From Pseudomonas fluorescens (GTDB lineage: Bacteria; Pseudomonadota; Gammaproteobacteria; Pseudomonadales; Pseudomonadaceae): 64,000 nucleotides of DNA. Position numbers and translations under genes: made by a program. This document shows, piece by piece, positions 52,466 through 61,132 of this stretch. Numbering within the stretch: the first letter of the stretch is position 1; each line of letters begins with the position of its first letter. The notes beneath the pieces are model-generated. The model worked only from the letters and a program-made list of their open reading frames with translations, was not told where the DNA came from and did no database searches. Location: assembly GCF_001708445.1 (NCBI RefSeq), contig NZ_CP015637.1, forward strand, positions 2,171,001 through 2,235,000. The letters are read 5' to 3'.

Positions 52466-53635
52466 ATGGAAGTTGCTGGGCTTGAGGTCACGCCGAGCAA
52501 CGGGACGGGGAGTTATCGAAGAGTGCGAATACGACCGCAATGGTGGCCGCTCTGGTTGGGGCCTGTGCGCCGCGAACAGGCGCGCAGCGTGCGCCGGCTG
52601 TTGGCCGGGTTGCCCCTGCACGCTGACGGTGCCTTGTCGGATTTCCTGGACCGTTTCGACGCACTGCTACCCCGCGCCAGGCTCAACCTGATCCTCGGCG
52701 GCGAAGACCTCAGCCCGACACGCCGCGCCTTGATCGAAGGCTGCCAGGACGCCGCGACCTGCCCCTGGCGCAATGCAGCCGTGGCGCAAACGCCCCAGGC
52801 CTGTGGCCCGTGCCGGCAACGCGGTGTGCATCGCCTGGTGTGTGCCTTGCCCGAGGGCCAGAAGGGCGTGTTGCTGCTCGACACGCCCAGGCGAGCCGGT
52901 GCCAGCTGGCGCCAGTTGTTGGAAGAGGCAGCGCAGGCCGTCGGCGTAACCGTGCGCCTGCGCGGCCACGCCCGTGAGCAGCAGCGCAAACAGGCGACCT
53001 CCCGCCACGGTGCCCTGGCCCGTGAGCTGCACGATTCGGTGGCGCAGCAGTTGGGTTACCTGTCGTTCCAGGCCCATGGGTTGCAGTCGCAGTTGGGCGC
53101 GCCAGCCCTGCACGACCTGTGTGTCGGCCTGAGCCAGTTGCAACGCCAGGTGCGCGAGCTGATCACCAGTGCGCGCCTGACCATGGACGGGCGCTCGCTG
53201 CGCCAGGCCCTGGCCGATTCGGTGGCGGAGTTCTCGCGGCGTTGCATCATCGTGTTCGAACTGGACAACCGCCTGCCGGACGATGCCCTGGGCCCGGAAA
53301 CCGAATTGCAGGTCTTGCAGATCATTCGCGAGGCCCTGGCCAATGCCGTGCGCCATTCCCACGCGCGGCACGTGCGCATTGAGCTGCGCCAGACCCAGGA
53401 CGGCGACGCTTCAGTGTCGGTGGAAGACGATGGCATCGGCCTGAGCCCGGCATCCGACGAACATAATCATTTCGGCCTGGCGATTATCCGCGAGCGCGCC
53501 GCCAGCCTCGGCGCGCGCCTGAGCATTGAAACGATCCGCCCGCACGGGGTGCGCGTGCACCTTGGCCTGCGCCGCCACCACGACCTGCCACAGGGGAGTC
53601 TCGATGGACTGCACGACCTTATTACTGATCGATGA
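52466..53635 (+). CDS. NarX/NreB-type sensor histidine kinase with N-terminal cysteine cluster
   Basis: Soluble kinase of 389 aa from ATG 52466; the start is uncertain because no strong ribosome site is seen, and ATG 52391 would lie in the operator. Cysteines at 93, 99, 113, 116 and 126 (CQDAATC, CGPC) suggest a metal or iron-sulphur sensor. The HisKA_3 phospho-histidine is H189 in ARELHDSVAQQLG. ATPase motifs are IREALANAVRHS, VEDDGIGL and HFGLAIIRERA. It overlaps the regulator by 32 bp and diverges from the dmm operon, its likely target. Confidence 0.85.
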   Translation: MEVAGLEVTPSNGTGSYRRVRIRPQWWPLWLGPVRREQARSVRRLLAGLPLHADGALSDFLDRFDALLPRARLNLILGGEDLSPTRRALIEGCQDAATCPWRNAAVAQTPQACGPCRQRGVHRLVCALPEGQKGVLLLDTPRRAGASWRQLLEEAAQAVGVTVRLRGHAREQQRKQATSRHGALARELHDSVAQQLGYLSFQAHGLQSQLGAPALHDLCVGLSQLQRQVRELITSARLTMDGRSLRQALADSVAEFSRRCIIVFELDNRLPDDALGPETELQVLQIIREALANAVRHSHARHVRIELRQTQDGDASVSVEDDGIGLSPASDEHNHFGLAIIRERAASLGARLSIETIRPHGVRVHLGLRRHHDLPQGSLDGLHDLITDR

Positions 53636-54263
53636 TCACCCATTGTTTCGCAAGGGCCTGGCGCAGTTGTTCGATGCCAGCGACGACTTCGAAGTGGTGG
53701 GGCAGGCAGCCAGTGGCCGTGAAGGCATCAACCTGGCCGTGAGCCTGACGCCGCAACAGGTCCTGCTCGATCTGCACATGCCCGGCCTCAGCGGTTTGCA
53801 GGTGCTGGATGAACTGCGCCAGTTGCGCCTGGAGTGTCAGGTGGTGGTGCTCACCGCCTCGATGGACCGCGCCGAGCTGCTCACCGCCTTGCGCCTGGGC
53901 GCCAGCGGCTATGTGCTCAAGGAAACAGAGCCCGAGGCGTTGCTGGCGTATATGCGCAACTGTCACAAGGGCGCGATCGTGCTGGACTCGACCCTGATTG
54001 CCTTGCTCGCCGACCAGGCCGAGCCTGCGCCGGCGTGTGAGGCCGCGGGCAGCGAAAACCTCACCGAACGCGAAGGCCAGACCCTGGCGCTGATCGCCGC
54101 CGGCATGAGCAATAAACAGATCGGCCGGGAATTGGGGATCAGCGACGGCACGGTGAAAATCTACGTGCGTAGCCTGTTGCAGAAGCTTGGCCTGCATTCA
54201 CGGCTGGAGCTGGCGGCCTGGGTGCACAGCGGCGCCTTGATGAAACAAGAGGAGCGCCACTAG
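53604..54263 (+). CDS. NarL-family response regulator
   Basis: The 219-aa regulator starts at ATG 53604, inside the end of the kinase gene, after AGGGGAG. The receiver domain has D10/D11 (LLIDDHPLF), phospho-acceptor D56 (LLDLHMPGLSG) and the lysine in VLKETEPE. The C-terminal LuxR-type helix-turn-helix runs from LTEREGQTLALIAAGMSNKQ to VKIYVRSLLQKLG. It is the cognate partner of the Cys-rich kinase and is followed without a gap by a PAS-PAS protein. Confidence 0.92.
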   Translation: MDCTTLLLIDDHPLFRKGLAQLFDASDDFEVVGQAASGREGINLAVSLTPQQVLLDLHMPGLSGLQVLDELRQLRLECQVVVLTASMDRAELLTALRLGASGYVLKETEPEALLAYMRNCHKGAIVLDSTLIALLADQAEPAPACEAAGSENLTEREGQTLALIAAGMSNKQIGRELGISDGTVKIYVRSLLQKLGLHSRLELAAWVHSGALMKQEERH

Positions 54264-55004
54264 ATGAGGGACAGCCCCGAAGCGTTTGCGCACCTGCCGA
54301 TTGACCTGATGGATTGCTTTCCCGCCGCCTTATTGCAACTGCGCGACAACGGCCAGATCGCCCACTTCAACCTGGCCTGGGCCGAGCTGATGGGGCCGCC
54401 GGGTGCCGAGCGCAACCTGATGGACTATGTGCACCAGGAAGACCGCCCGCTGTGGCGCCAGGCCCTGAATGAACTGCGCCGCCGCCCCGAGACCTCGTTC
54501 AACCAGCGCCTGCGCTTCGTGCACCCCTGCGGCGAGCTGCGCTGGTTCGAGATCAGCCTCAAGCGCGGCCCCCAGGGGTTCTATCTGGTGGCCAGCGACA
54601 TCACCGCGCATAAACGCCGTGAAATTGCCTTGCAGGCCAGCCAGCGCAGCAGCATGAGCCTGCTCGACAGCATGCCGGGGCTGATCTACCGCGGGCGCAA
54701 CAACCGCGACTGGACCATGGAATTCGTCAGCGCCGGCTGCCTGGAGTTGACCGGCTACCCCGCCGAGCGCCTGGTGGACAACCATGAGTTCACCTACAAC
54801 AGCCTGATCCTGGCGCAGGATGCCGACTACGTATGGCGCGAGGTGCAATATGCGCTGTCGCGGCATGAGCCGTTCGAGCTCAATTACCAGATCCGCTGCG
54901 CCGACCGCTCGATCAAGCACGTATGGGAGAAGGGCGTGGGGATTTATGCCGATACCCGCGAGGTGCTGGGGATCGAGGGGGCGATTTTCGAGCGCAAGCT
55001 TTAA
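54264..55004 (+). CDS. Stand-alone PAS-PAS protein without output domain
   Basis: The 246-aa soluble protein has two PAS domains (about residues 15-120 and 130-246). Typical features are VHQEDRPLWRQAL with the PAC segment GELRWFEISLK, then MPGLIYRGRNNRDWTMEFVS with a second PAC segment ending in IEGAIFERKL. No kinase, cyclase, HTH or methyl-accepting region follows. Its ATG abuts the stop of the response regulator, so it belongs to the same signalling unit and may sense a ligand for the kinase. The function is unproven. Confidence 0.82.
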   Translation: MRDSPEAFAHLPIDLMDCFPAALLQLRDNGQIAHFNLAWAELMGPPGAERNLMDYVHQEDRPLWRQALNELRRRPETSFNQRLRFVHPCGELRWFEISLKRGPQGFYLVASDITAHKRREIALQASQRSSMSLLDSMPGLIYRGRNNRDWTMEFVSAGCLELTGYPAERLVDNHEFTYNSLILAQDADYVWREVQYALSRHEPFELNYQIRCADRSIKHVWEKGVGIYADTREVLGIEGAIFERKL

Positions 55005-55023
55005 CGGGTAAACGCCGTTCAAA

Positions 55024-55127
55024 TGTGGGAGGGGCGGTGCGACGATTCGACTTGCCCCCGATGGTGGAGTGTCAGTGGATGCATCTTTGGCTGACACACA
55101 GCCATCGGGGGCAAGCCCCCTCCCACA
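55024..55127. repeat. REPIN, family 2, with variant left arm
   Basis: The right arm is the standard family-2 form. The left arm carries CGGTGCGACGATTCGA in place of the usual GGGGC stem segment. The same variant occurs, inverted, in the right arm of the element at 61133. The region from 55005 to 55315 holds only this and the next REPIN. Confidence 0.85.
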
Positions 55128-55218
55128 GGGATCTACTGTGATTTCAAATAACGGAGCTATCCATGCAGCTTTTGATGGAAATGGCTGCCGCAGAACCAAA
55201 CACCTACACAGATCCAAA

Positions 55219-55307
55219 TGTGGGAGGGGGCTTGCCCCCGATGAGGGAGTGTCAGTAGATGCATCTGTAACTGAACCACAGCCATCGGGGGCAAGCCCCC
55301 TCCCACA
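55219..55307. repeat. REPIN, family 2
   Basis: A standard inverted pair (TGTGGGAGGGGGCTTGCCCC and complement), 92 bp after the preceding element. The spacers of the two share the segments GGAGTGTCAGT and GATGCATCT, so one may be a copy of the other. Confidence 0.9.
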
Positions 55308-55315
55308 AGGGTGAC

Positions 55316-56470
55316 TCAGTGCGCGCCGGCGGCTTTGTTCAGGTCGCTTTCAGCCCATTCGGTATACACACACGCATCCGCCGTGGCCCAGCGCACGCGC
55401 ACCGGGTCGCCGGCCTTGAGGGGCATGCCCGCGGCAGACAGCGCCTTGACCGTCATCGACGTGCCGCCGAGGGTTTTCACCGTGCAGGTCTGGCTTTCGC
55501 CGAGGAACAGCACTTCACCGACGATGGCCGACACTTCATTCCAACCGGCGGCCAAGGGCTGTGCGGTGGCCTGTTCGACGCTCAGCGCCAGGGCTTTTTC
55601 CGGGCGCACCATCAGCAGTACCTCCTGCTCGGTGTGCAACCCGCTGGTCAGGCGGATCGACAGGGATTGGCCTTCGAACGACGCCGCAGCATTGCCCTGG
55701 GCCTTGAGCTTGAGGAAGTTGGAGTTGCCGAGGAACGACGCGACAAAGGCGTTCGGCGGGTTCTGATAGAGGTCGAAGCCGCTGCCCAGGCCGACGATCT
55801 TGCCGTGGCTGAAAATCGCGATGCGCTGGGACAGGCGCATGGCTTCTTCCTGGTCGTGGGTCACGTAGACGATGGTGATGCCCAGGCGCCGGTGCAGTTG
55901 GCGCAGTTCGTCCTGCAGGTCTTCACGCAGCTTCTTGTCGAGGGCGCCGAGGGGTTCGTCCATCAGCAGGATGCGCGGCTCGTACACCAGCGCGCGTGCG
56001 ATGGCGACCCGTTGCTGCTGGCCGCCGGACAGTTGCGAAGGGCGGCGATGCGCAAATTGCTCAAGCTGCACCAGCTTGAGCATGGCGTCGACGCGCTTCT
56101 CGCGTTCGGCGCTGGCCAGTTTGCGAATCGCCAGGGGGAAGGCGATGTTGTCGCGTACCGATAGGTGCGGGAACAGCGAGTAACGCTGGAACACCATGCC
56201 GATGTCGCGCTTGTGCGGCGGTACGTTGACCAGCGATTGGCCGCTCACCAGGATCTCGCCGCTGCTCGGTGTTTCAAAACCGGCGAGCATCGACAGCGTG
56301 GTGCTTTTGCCCGAGCCGCTGGAGCCGAGGAAGGTGAGGAATTCGCCGTCCTTGATATCCAGCGAAATGTTGTCGACGGCGGCAAATTCGCCGTAGTGCT
56401 TGTTCAGGTTGCGCAGGCTGACCAGGGGTTGGCCATGGCTTCGCGCGACATCGTTGATCACTGCACTCAT
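55316..56470 (-). CDS. ABC importer ATP-binding protein (PotA-like)
   Basis: ATPase subunit of 384 aa. Walker A is FLGSSGSGKST, the signature is LSGGQQQR and Walker B is LLMDEPLGALD, with the switch histidine in VTHDQEEAM. A C-terminal TOBE domain (about 285-375) is typical of polyamine/spermidine-type importers. The ATG at 56470 starts the conserved region; an upstream extension into the permease gene is a shadow. It is the last gene of the four-gene importer operon. Confidence 0.92.
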   Translation of the reverse strand: MSAVINDVARSHGQPLVSLRNLNKHYGEFAAVDNISLDIKDGEFLTFLGSSGSGKSTTLSMLAGFETPSSGEILVSGQSLVNVPPHKRDIGMVFQRYSLFPHLSVRDNIAFPLAIRKLASAEREKRVDAMLKLVQLEQFAHRRPSQLSGGQQQRVAIARALVYEPRILLMDEPLGALDKKLREDLQDELRQLHRRLGITIVYVTHDQEEAMRLSQRIAIFSHGKIVGLGSGFDLYQNPPNAFVASFLGNSNFLKLKAQGNAAASFEGQSLSIRLTSGLHTEQEVLLMVRPEKALALSVEQATAQPLAAGWNEVSAIVGEVLFLGESQTCTVKTLGGTSMTVKALSAAGMPLKAGDPVRVRWATADACVYTEWAESDLNKAAGAH

Positions 56471-56487
56471 GTTCTTCTCCTCGGCGC

Positions 56488-57297
56488 TCAGGCGCGGGTT
56501 TCGGTACGCCGGCGAACGGCGGCGGCAATCACCATGACCAGTACCGAGAGGCCGATCAGCAGCGTCGAAGCGACGGCGATCACAGGCGTCAGGTCCTGGC
56601 GCAGGGTGGTCCACATTTTCACGGGAAGGGTTTGCAGGGTCGGGCTGGCCATCATCACGCTGAGCACCACCTCGTCCCACGAGACCAGAAAGGCAAACAG
56701 CGCACCGGCCACCATTCCTGGGCGAATCGCCGGAAAGGTCACCTTGAACACCGCCTGCAAACGCGAGGCGCCGCAGATCACCGCCGCGTCTTCGATCGAC
56801 TGGTCGAACAGCTTCAGCGAGTTGATGATCGAGATGATCGTGAACGGCAGCGCGACGATCACATGGCTGACCACAAAGGCGAACATCGTGCCGGTGTAGC
56901 CGAGCTTGAGGAACAGCGCGTACACCGCCACGGCGATGATCACCAGCGGCACGATCATCGGCAGCGTGAACAGACCGTAGAGCAGCTCACGGCCGGGGAA
57001 ACGCCCGCGCACCAGGGCAAACGCGGTGGGCAGGCCCAGGGCGACGGCGAACACGGTGGTCAGCACCGCCACCTTGAGGCTGGCCATCGCGGCATTCATC
57101 CAGTCGGCGTTGGAGAAGAACTGGCCATACCATTTCAGCGTCCAGCCCGGTGGCGGGAACACCAGCCATTGCGACGAGCCGAACGAGAGCAGCACGATGA
57201 ACACGATCGGCAGCAGCAGGAACAGGCCGATCAAGCCGGTGGTGGTGTAGAGGCCCAAGCGCATCCTGCGGCTCATGGCATTGGGAGTCAGGAGCAT
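56488..57297 (-). CDS. ABC importer permease (PotC-like)
   Basis: Inner-membrane subunit of 269 aa with six hydrophobic segments and the coupling motif GASRLQAVFKVTFPAIRPG. It starts 6 bp after the PotB-like gene, with GAGG nine bases before the ATG. Confidence 0.92.
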   Translation of the reverse strand: MLLTPNAMSRRMRLGLYTTTGLIGLFLLLPIVFIVLLSFGSSQWLVFPPPGWTLKWYGQFFSNADWMNAAMASLKVAVLTTVFAVALGLPTAFALVRGRFPGRELLYGLFTLPMIVPLVIIAVAVYALFLKLGYTGTMFAFVVSHVIVALPFTIISIINSLKLFDQSIEDAAVICGASRLQAVFKVTFPAIRPGMVAGALFAFLVSWDEVVLSVMMASPTLQTLPVKMWTTLRQDLTPVIAVASTLLIGLSVLVMVIAAAVRRRTETRA

Positions 57298-57303
57298 GAC
57301 GGC

Positions 57304-58221
57304 TTACCTCGCGTTGCTGGCGCCAACCGGGGATTCCGGCTGAAGCTTCAGGTAGAAGTAGAACAGCACCAGGGTGATGAAGATCAGCAACGCGGCGCCG
57401 GCACTGGCCAGGCCCCAATTGAGGAACGATTGCACCTGCTGGATGATGAACTCGGGCAGCATCATGTTCTGCGCACCGCCGAGCAGCGCCGGGGTGACGT
57501 AGTAACCGAGGGACATCACGAACACCATCAGGCCGCCGGAAAACAACCCCGGCCGGCACAGCGGCAGGAACACCCGGAAGAAGTTGGTCCACGGGCTCGC
57601 GCCGCAGATCGAGCCGGCCTGCAGGATCATCGGGTCGATGGCCTGCATGGTCGCCTGCAACGGCAGCACAATGAACGGGATCATGATGTAGCTCATGCCG
57701 ATCACCACGCCGGTCAGGTTGTGCACCATCTCCAGCGGCTGATCGATGATGCCCATCGCCATCAGCGCCTTGTTGATCACTCCGGAGGCTTGCAGCAAGA
57801 CCAACCAGGAATAGGTGCGGGCGAGCAGGCTGGTCCACATCGATAGCAGCACGATGTTCAGGATCCAGCGCCCCCAGCCGCGCGGCACCAGGGTAATCGC
57901 CCAGGCCAGCGGGAAGCCCAGCAGCAGGCTGAACAGGGTCACCAGGCCCGCCACCGAAAAGGTGTTGAGCAGCACCCGTGCATAGGCCGAGTTGGCAAAC
58001 AGTTGTTCATAGTTGCCCAGGCCCGGCACCGGCTCCAGCACGCCACGCAGCAGCAGGCCGATCAGCGGCGCCAGGAAGAACAGGCCGAGGAACAGCAGGG
58101 CCGGGATCAGGTTGCTCGACCCCCGCCAGCGCTGCGCCAGGGACGGCGCACCGGCCTTGGAGGAAACCGCGCCGGCAGCGCCGAGGGCGCTCCCGGTCGG
58201 TGTGGTTGCCGTCATTTTCAT
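57304..58221 (-). CDS. ABC importer permease (PotB-like)
   Basis: Inner-membrane subunit of 305 aa from the ATG that overlaps the binding-protein stop (ATGA at 58218-58221); an in-frame start four codons earlier is possible. It has six hydrophobic segments and the coupling motif GASPWTNFFRVFLPLCRPG. Confidence 0.91.
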   Translation of the reverse strand: MKMTATTPTGSALGAAGAVSSKAGAPSLAQRWRGSSNLIPALLFLGLFFLAPLIGLLLRGVLEPVPGLGNYEQLFANSAYARVLLNTFSVAGLVTLFSLLLGFPLAWAITLVPRGWGRWILNIVLLSMWTSLLARTYSWLVLLQASGVINKALMAMGIIDQPLEMVHNLTGVVIGMSYIMIPFIVLPLQATMQAIDPMILQAGSICGASPWTNFFRVFLPLCRPGLFSGGLMVFVMSLGYYVTPALLGGAQNMMLPEFIIQQVQSFLNWGLASAGAALLIFITLVLFYFYLKLQPESPVGASNAR

Positions 58222-59243
58222 TTGACTAGCCATTCATTCCACCGTGTCGCAATGGCCGGACCGTTCTTGGCCCAGTAGGCGAAATCGAGGGTGATCTGAT
58301 CCTTGACGTAGGCGGTCGGCAGGTTCGGCGCCAGCACCGAGTCGAGGCGCTGCACACTGTCGATGTTCACTGGAGCATAGGCGGTCAGGTTGGAAAAGTC
58401 GGCCTGGCCTTTGGCGCTGCTGGCACTGGCCAGGAACTTCATCGCGGCGGCTTTGTTCTTCGTGCCTTTAGGCACGACGAGGATGTCGGCCATCACCAGG
58501 TTCTGCTTCCAGCTCACGCCCACTGGCGCGCCGTCTTCCTGCAGGGCGTGGATGCGACCGTTCCAGAACTGGCCCATGCTGACTTCGCCGGAGGCCAGCA
58601 GTTGCTGAGACTGTGCACCGCCGCCCCACCAGACGATGTCTTTCTTGATGGTGTCGAGTTTCTTGAAGGCGCGGTCCAGGTCCAGCGGGTAGAGCTTGTC
58701 GGCCGGTACGCCGTCGGCGAGCAGGGCCAGTTCGAGCACGCCAGGGCTCGGCCATTTGTAGAGGGCGCGTTTGCCGGGGTAGGTCTTGGTGTCGAACAGC
58801 GCGGTCCAGTCCTGGGGCTTGCTGGCGCCGAGCTTGCCTTCGTTGTAGCCGAGCACGAAGGAGAAGAAGAACGAGCCCACGCCATGGTCGGAGACGAAGC
58901 GCGGGTCGATCTTGTCGCGCTGGATCACCGAGAAATCCAGGGGTTCGAGCAGACCTTCGGCGGCGGCGCGCAAGGCGAAGTCGGCCTCCACATCCACCAC
59001 GTCCCACTGCACGTTGCCGCTTTCGACCATGGCCTTGAGTTTGCCGTAGTCGGTGGGCCCATCCTGGACCACGGTAATGCCGCTGGCCTTGCTGAACGGG
59101 TCGGCCCAGGCCTGCTTCTGCGCATCCTGGGTGCTACCGCCCCAGCTCACGAAGTTGATGCTTTCGGCCGCCAGGGCCGCGTGGGTGGCCGTCGCCAGTA
59201 AACCGGCAAACAGCACCGCGGTTGTACGTTTGTTCAACACCAT
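58218..59243 (-). CDS. ABC importer periplasmic substrate-binding protein (PotD/spermidine type)
   Basis: Extracytoplasmic binding protein of 341 aa, with a signal peptide ending in LAAES near residue 26 and the family start INFVSWGGSTQ. The ATG at 59243 follows GAGGG by seven bases; a GTG two codons upstream is less likely. The family takes up polyamines and other cationic or amine compounds. It is first in the importer operon, with an exact copy of the LLM-regulon operator 174 bp upstream, so it probably imports a substrate or precursor for that pathway. Confidence 0.9.
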   Translation of the reverse strand: MVLNKRTTAVLFAGLLATATHAALAAESINFVSWGGSTQDAQKQAWADPFSKASGITVVQDGPTDYGKLKAMVESGNVQWDVVDVEADFALRAAAEGLLEPLDFSVIQRDKIDPRFVSDHGVGSFFFSFVLGYNEGKLGASKPQDWTALFDTKTYPGKRALYKWPSPGVLELALLADGVPADKLYPLDLDRAFKKLDTIKKDIVWWGGGAQSQQLLASGEVSMGQFWNGRIHALQEDGAPVGVSWKQNLVMADILVVPKGTKNKAAAMKFLASASSAKGQADFSNLTAYAPVNIDSVQRLDSVLAPNLPTAYVKDQITLDFAYWAKNGPAIATRWNEWLVK

Positions 59244-59416
59244 GTTCACGCCCTCATTTGTTTTGTTATTGAGCGGGCTGGTAATGCCCGCCTATCGGGA
59301 GCAGTAGGTCAATCAGGGCCTCAGTCGGGGCCCCAAAAGGCGACCGTGCCAAGGGCTGTTATTGGTGCTATCCCTGGCGGGCGCACTTGGCGAAAGCGTT
59401 CGGTCTATGGAATATC

Positions 59417-59433
59417 ATATTATGGTATTCCAA
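59417..59433 (-). promoter_or_regulatory. Operator site 4 of the LLM regulon
   Basis: On the minus strand it reads TTGGAATACCATAATAT, identical to site 3. On the + strand it is part of a wider inverted repeat, TGGAATA ... TATTCCA (59408-59432). It is the only notable element in the 225-bp gap before the ABC importer genes. Confidence 0.74.
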
Positions 59434-59468
59434 ACTTTGTGCAAGCATTTTGCCTTACCGGTTATCCG

Positions 59469-60578
59469 TCATTCGGTGAAGGGAATGCTCTCGACCACCT
59501 CCAGGTCGTAGCCGGTCAGCCCGGCGTATTTGAGGGGCGGGCCGAGGTGACGCAGCTTGCCGACGCCGAGGTCCTGCAAGATCTGCGCCCCGGTACCCAC
59601 TTCCGAATAGATGCGCGACTGCGAACGGTTGAACTGGCGTGGCGCCTGGGTGAGTTGTGGCACACGCTCCAGCAGCGCCTGGGACGACTCATGGTTGGCC
59701 AGCACCACCACCACGCCGCAGCCTTCGGCGGCGACGCGTTGCAACGCGGCCCACAGGGTCCAGTTGGACGGGCCGCTGTAGTCGGCGCCGACCAGGTCGC
59801 GCAGCGGGTCGATCACATGCACGCGCACCAGCGCAGGGGTATCGCGGCGCAACTGGCCCATGACCATTGCCATGTGCACGCCGCCGTCGATGCGGTCTTC
59901 GAAGGTGATCAGGCGGAACGTGCCATGCACCGTGGGCAAATCCCGTTCGCCAATGCGCACCACGGTACGCTCGGTGCTGAGGCGGTAGTGGATCAGGTCG
60001 GCGATGGTGCCGATCTTGATCCCATGTTTGCGCGCGAAAATTTCCAGGTCGGGGCGGCGCGCCATGGTGCCGTCGTCGTTCATCACTTCAACGATCACCG
60101 AGGCCGGTGTGTGCCCGGCCAGGCGCGCCAGGTCGCAGCCGGCTTCGGTGTGGCCGGCGCGGGTCAATACGCCGCCGTCCTTGGCGCGCAACGGGAAGAT
60201 ATGCCCAGGTTGCACGATGTCGGCGGGCCCGGCATTGACGTCAACGGCCGCCGCCACGGTGCGCGCGCGGTCGGCGGCAGAGATGCCGGTGGTTACGCCG
60301 CTGGCGGCTTCGATGGACACGGTAAACGCCGTACTGAACACGCTGCCATTGCTCGGCACCATCTGCTCGAGGCCCAGGCGCTGGCAATGTTCGTCGGTCA
60401 GGGTCAGGCAAATCAGGCCACGGGCTTCGCGAGCCATGAAACTGATAGTCTCGGCGGTGCAGCAGGCAGCGGGCAGCAACAGGTCGCCTTCGTTTTCCCG
60501 GTCTTCGTCGTCCACCAGGAGCACCATCTTGCCCTGGCGATAGTCTTCGATGATGTCTGCGATGCTGTTGAAGGGCAT
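59469..60578 (-). CDS. ribB: 3,4-dihydroxy-2-butanone-4-phosphate synthase with degenerate GTP cyclohydrolase II domain (RibBX type)
   Basis: Makes the four-carbon precursor of riboflavin from ribulose 5-phosphate. The 369 aa begin with the RibB domain (about 1-200): DDEDRENEGDLL, RARGLICL and the RAGHTEAGCDLARLAG motif. The C-terminal domain resembles GTP cyclohydrolase II but has no zinc cysteines where a functional enzyme has them (after LVRVH), so it is probably inactive. The ATG at 60578 is used. It shares an operator with the divergent DUF1330 gene; extra flavin supply for the LLM monooxygenase is a likely purpose. Confidence 0.88.
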   Translation of the reverse strand: MPFNSIADIIEDYRQGKMVLLVDDEDRENEGDLLLPAACCTAETISFMAREARGLICLTLTDEHCQRLGLEQMVPSNGSVFSTAFTVSIEAASGVTTGISAADRARTVAAAVDVNAGPADIVQPGHIFPLRAKDGGVLTRAGHTEAGCDLARLAGHTPASVIVEVMNDDGTMARRPDLEIFARKHGIKIGTIADLIHYRLSTERTVVRIGERDLPTVHGTFRLITFEDRIDGGVHMAMVMGQLRRDTPALVRVHVIDPLRDLVGADYSGPSNWTLWAALQRVAAEGCGVVVVLANHESSQALLERVPQLTQAPRQFNRSQSRIYSEVGTGAQILQDLGVGKLRHLGPPLKYAGLTGYDLEVVESIPFTE

Positions 60579-60606
60579 GTCAGTGTGCTCGTTTTGTTGG
60601 TTGTAT

Positions 60607-60623
60607 GTATTATGGTATACCAC
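60607..60623 (-). promoter_or_regulatory. Operator site 5 of the LLM regulon
   Basis: On the minus strand it reads GTGGTATACCATAATAC, 16 of 17 bases identical to site 1. It lies 29 bp before the ribB start and 26 bp before the divergent DUF1330 start, a position that can control both. Confidence 0.74.
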
Positions 60624-60648
60624 AAAAACTCAACAAGAGGATGTCACG

Positions 60649-60942
60649 ATGAAGGCTTACTGGATTGCCCATGTGGATGTGTCCGACGCAGAGCAGTACA
60701 CGCAGTACACCCAACGCGCACCGGCAGCGTTTGCCAAGTTTGGCGGGCGGTTCCTGGCCAGGGGCGGGCGCAGCGAGGCGATGGAAGGCGGGCCGGCACG
60801 GCAGCGCAATGTGGTGATCGAGTTCGATAGCTACGAGCAGGCGGTGGCGTGCTACGAGTCTGCTGAATATCAGGAGGCGAAGGGGTACCGTGAAGGGGCG
60901 GGGGTGGCGCAGATCGTCATCGTGGAAGGGCTGGCGCCTTAG
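60649..60942 (+). CDS. DUF1330 family protein
   Basis: Small protein of 97 aa from ATG 60649 with GAGG eight bases upstream. It has the dimeric alpha-beta barrel pattern of DUF1330: AYWIAHVDVSD, KFGGRFLARGG, ERNVVIEFDSYEQA-like residues and YQEAKGYREGAG. The fold is used by small monooxygenases and isomerases. It is under the shared operator at 60607, so it probably works in the LLM pathway, perhaps on a reactive intermediate. The function is unknown. Confidence 0.85.
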   Translation: MKAYWIAHVDVSDAEQYTQYTQRAPAAFAKFGGRFLARGGRSEAMEGGPARQRNVVIEFDSYEQAVACYESAEYQEAKGYREGAGVAQIVIVEGLAP

Positions 60943-60968
60943 GTCATCAGGCCAAACATAGGACCAAA

Positions 60969-61068
60969 TGTGGGAGGGGGCTTGCCCCCGATGGCGGTGG
61001 GTCAGCCAACCTCTCTGCCAACCGTGCCGCCGCCTTCGAAGCCTCGCTAAAGCTCGACATCTCCCACA
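60969..61068. repeat. REPIN, family 2, degenerate
   Basis: An intact left arm (TGTGGGAGGGGGCTTGCCCC) is followed about 65 bp later by only a remnant of the right arm (CTCCCACA). The region from 60943 to 61262 contains this element and the next one and no gene. Confidence 0.75.
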
Positions 61069-61132
61069 GGGGATTGGTGGTATCCATGCGATCTACCGCC
61101 GGGCTGCTTTCTACCTGCCAACAGCGGGCCAG

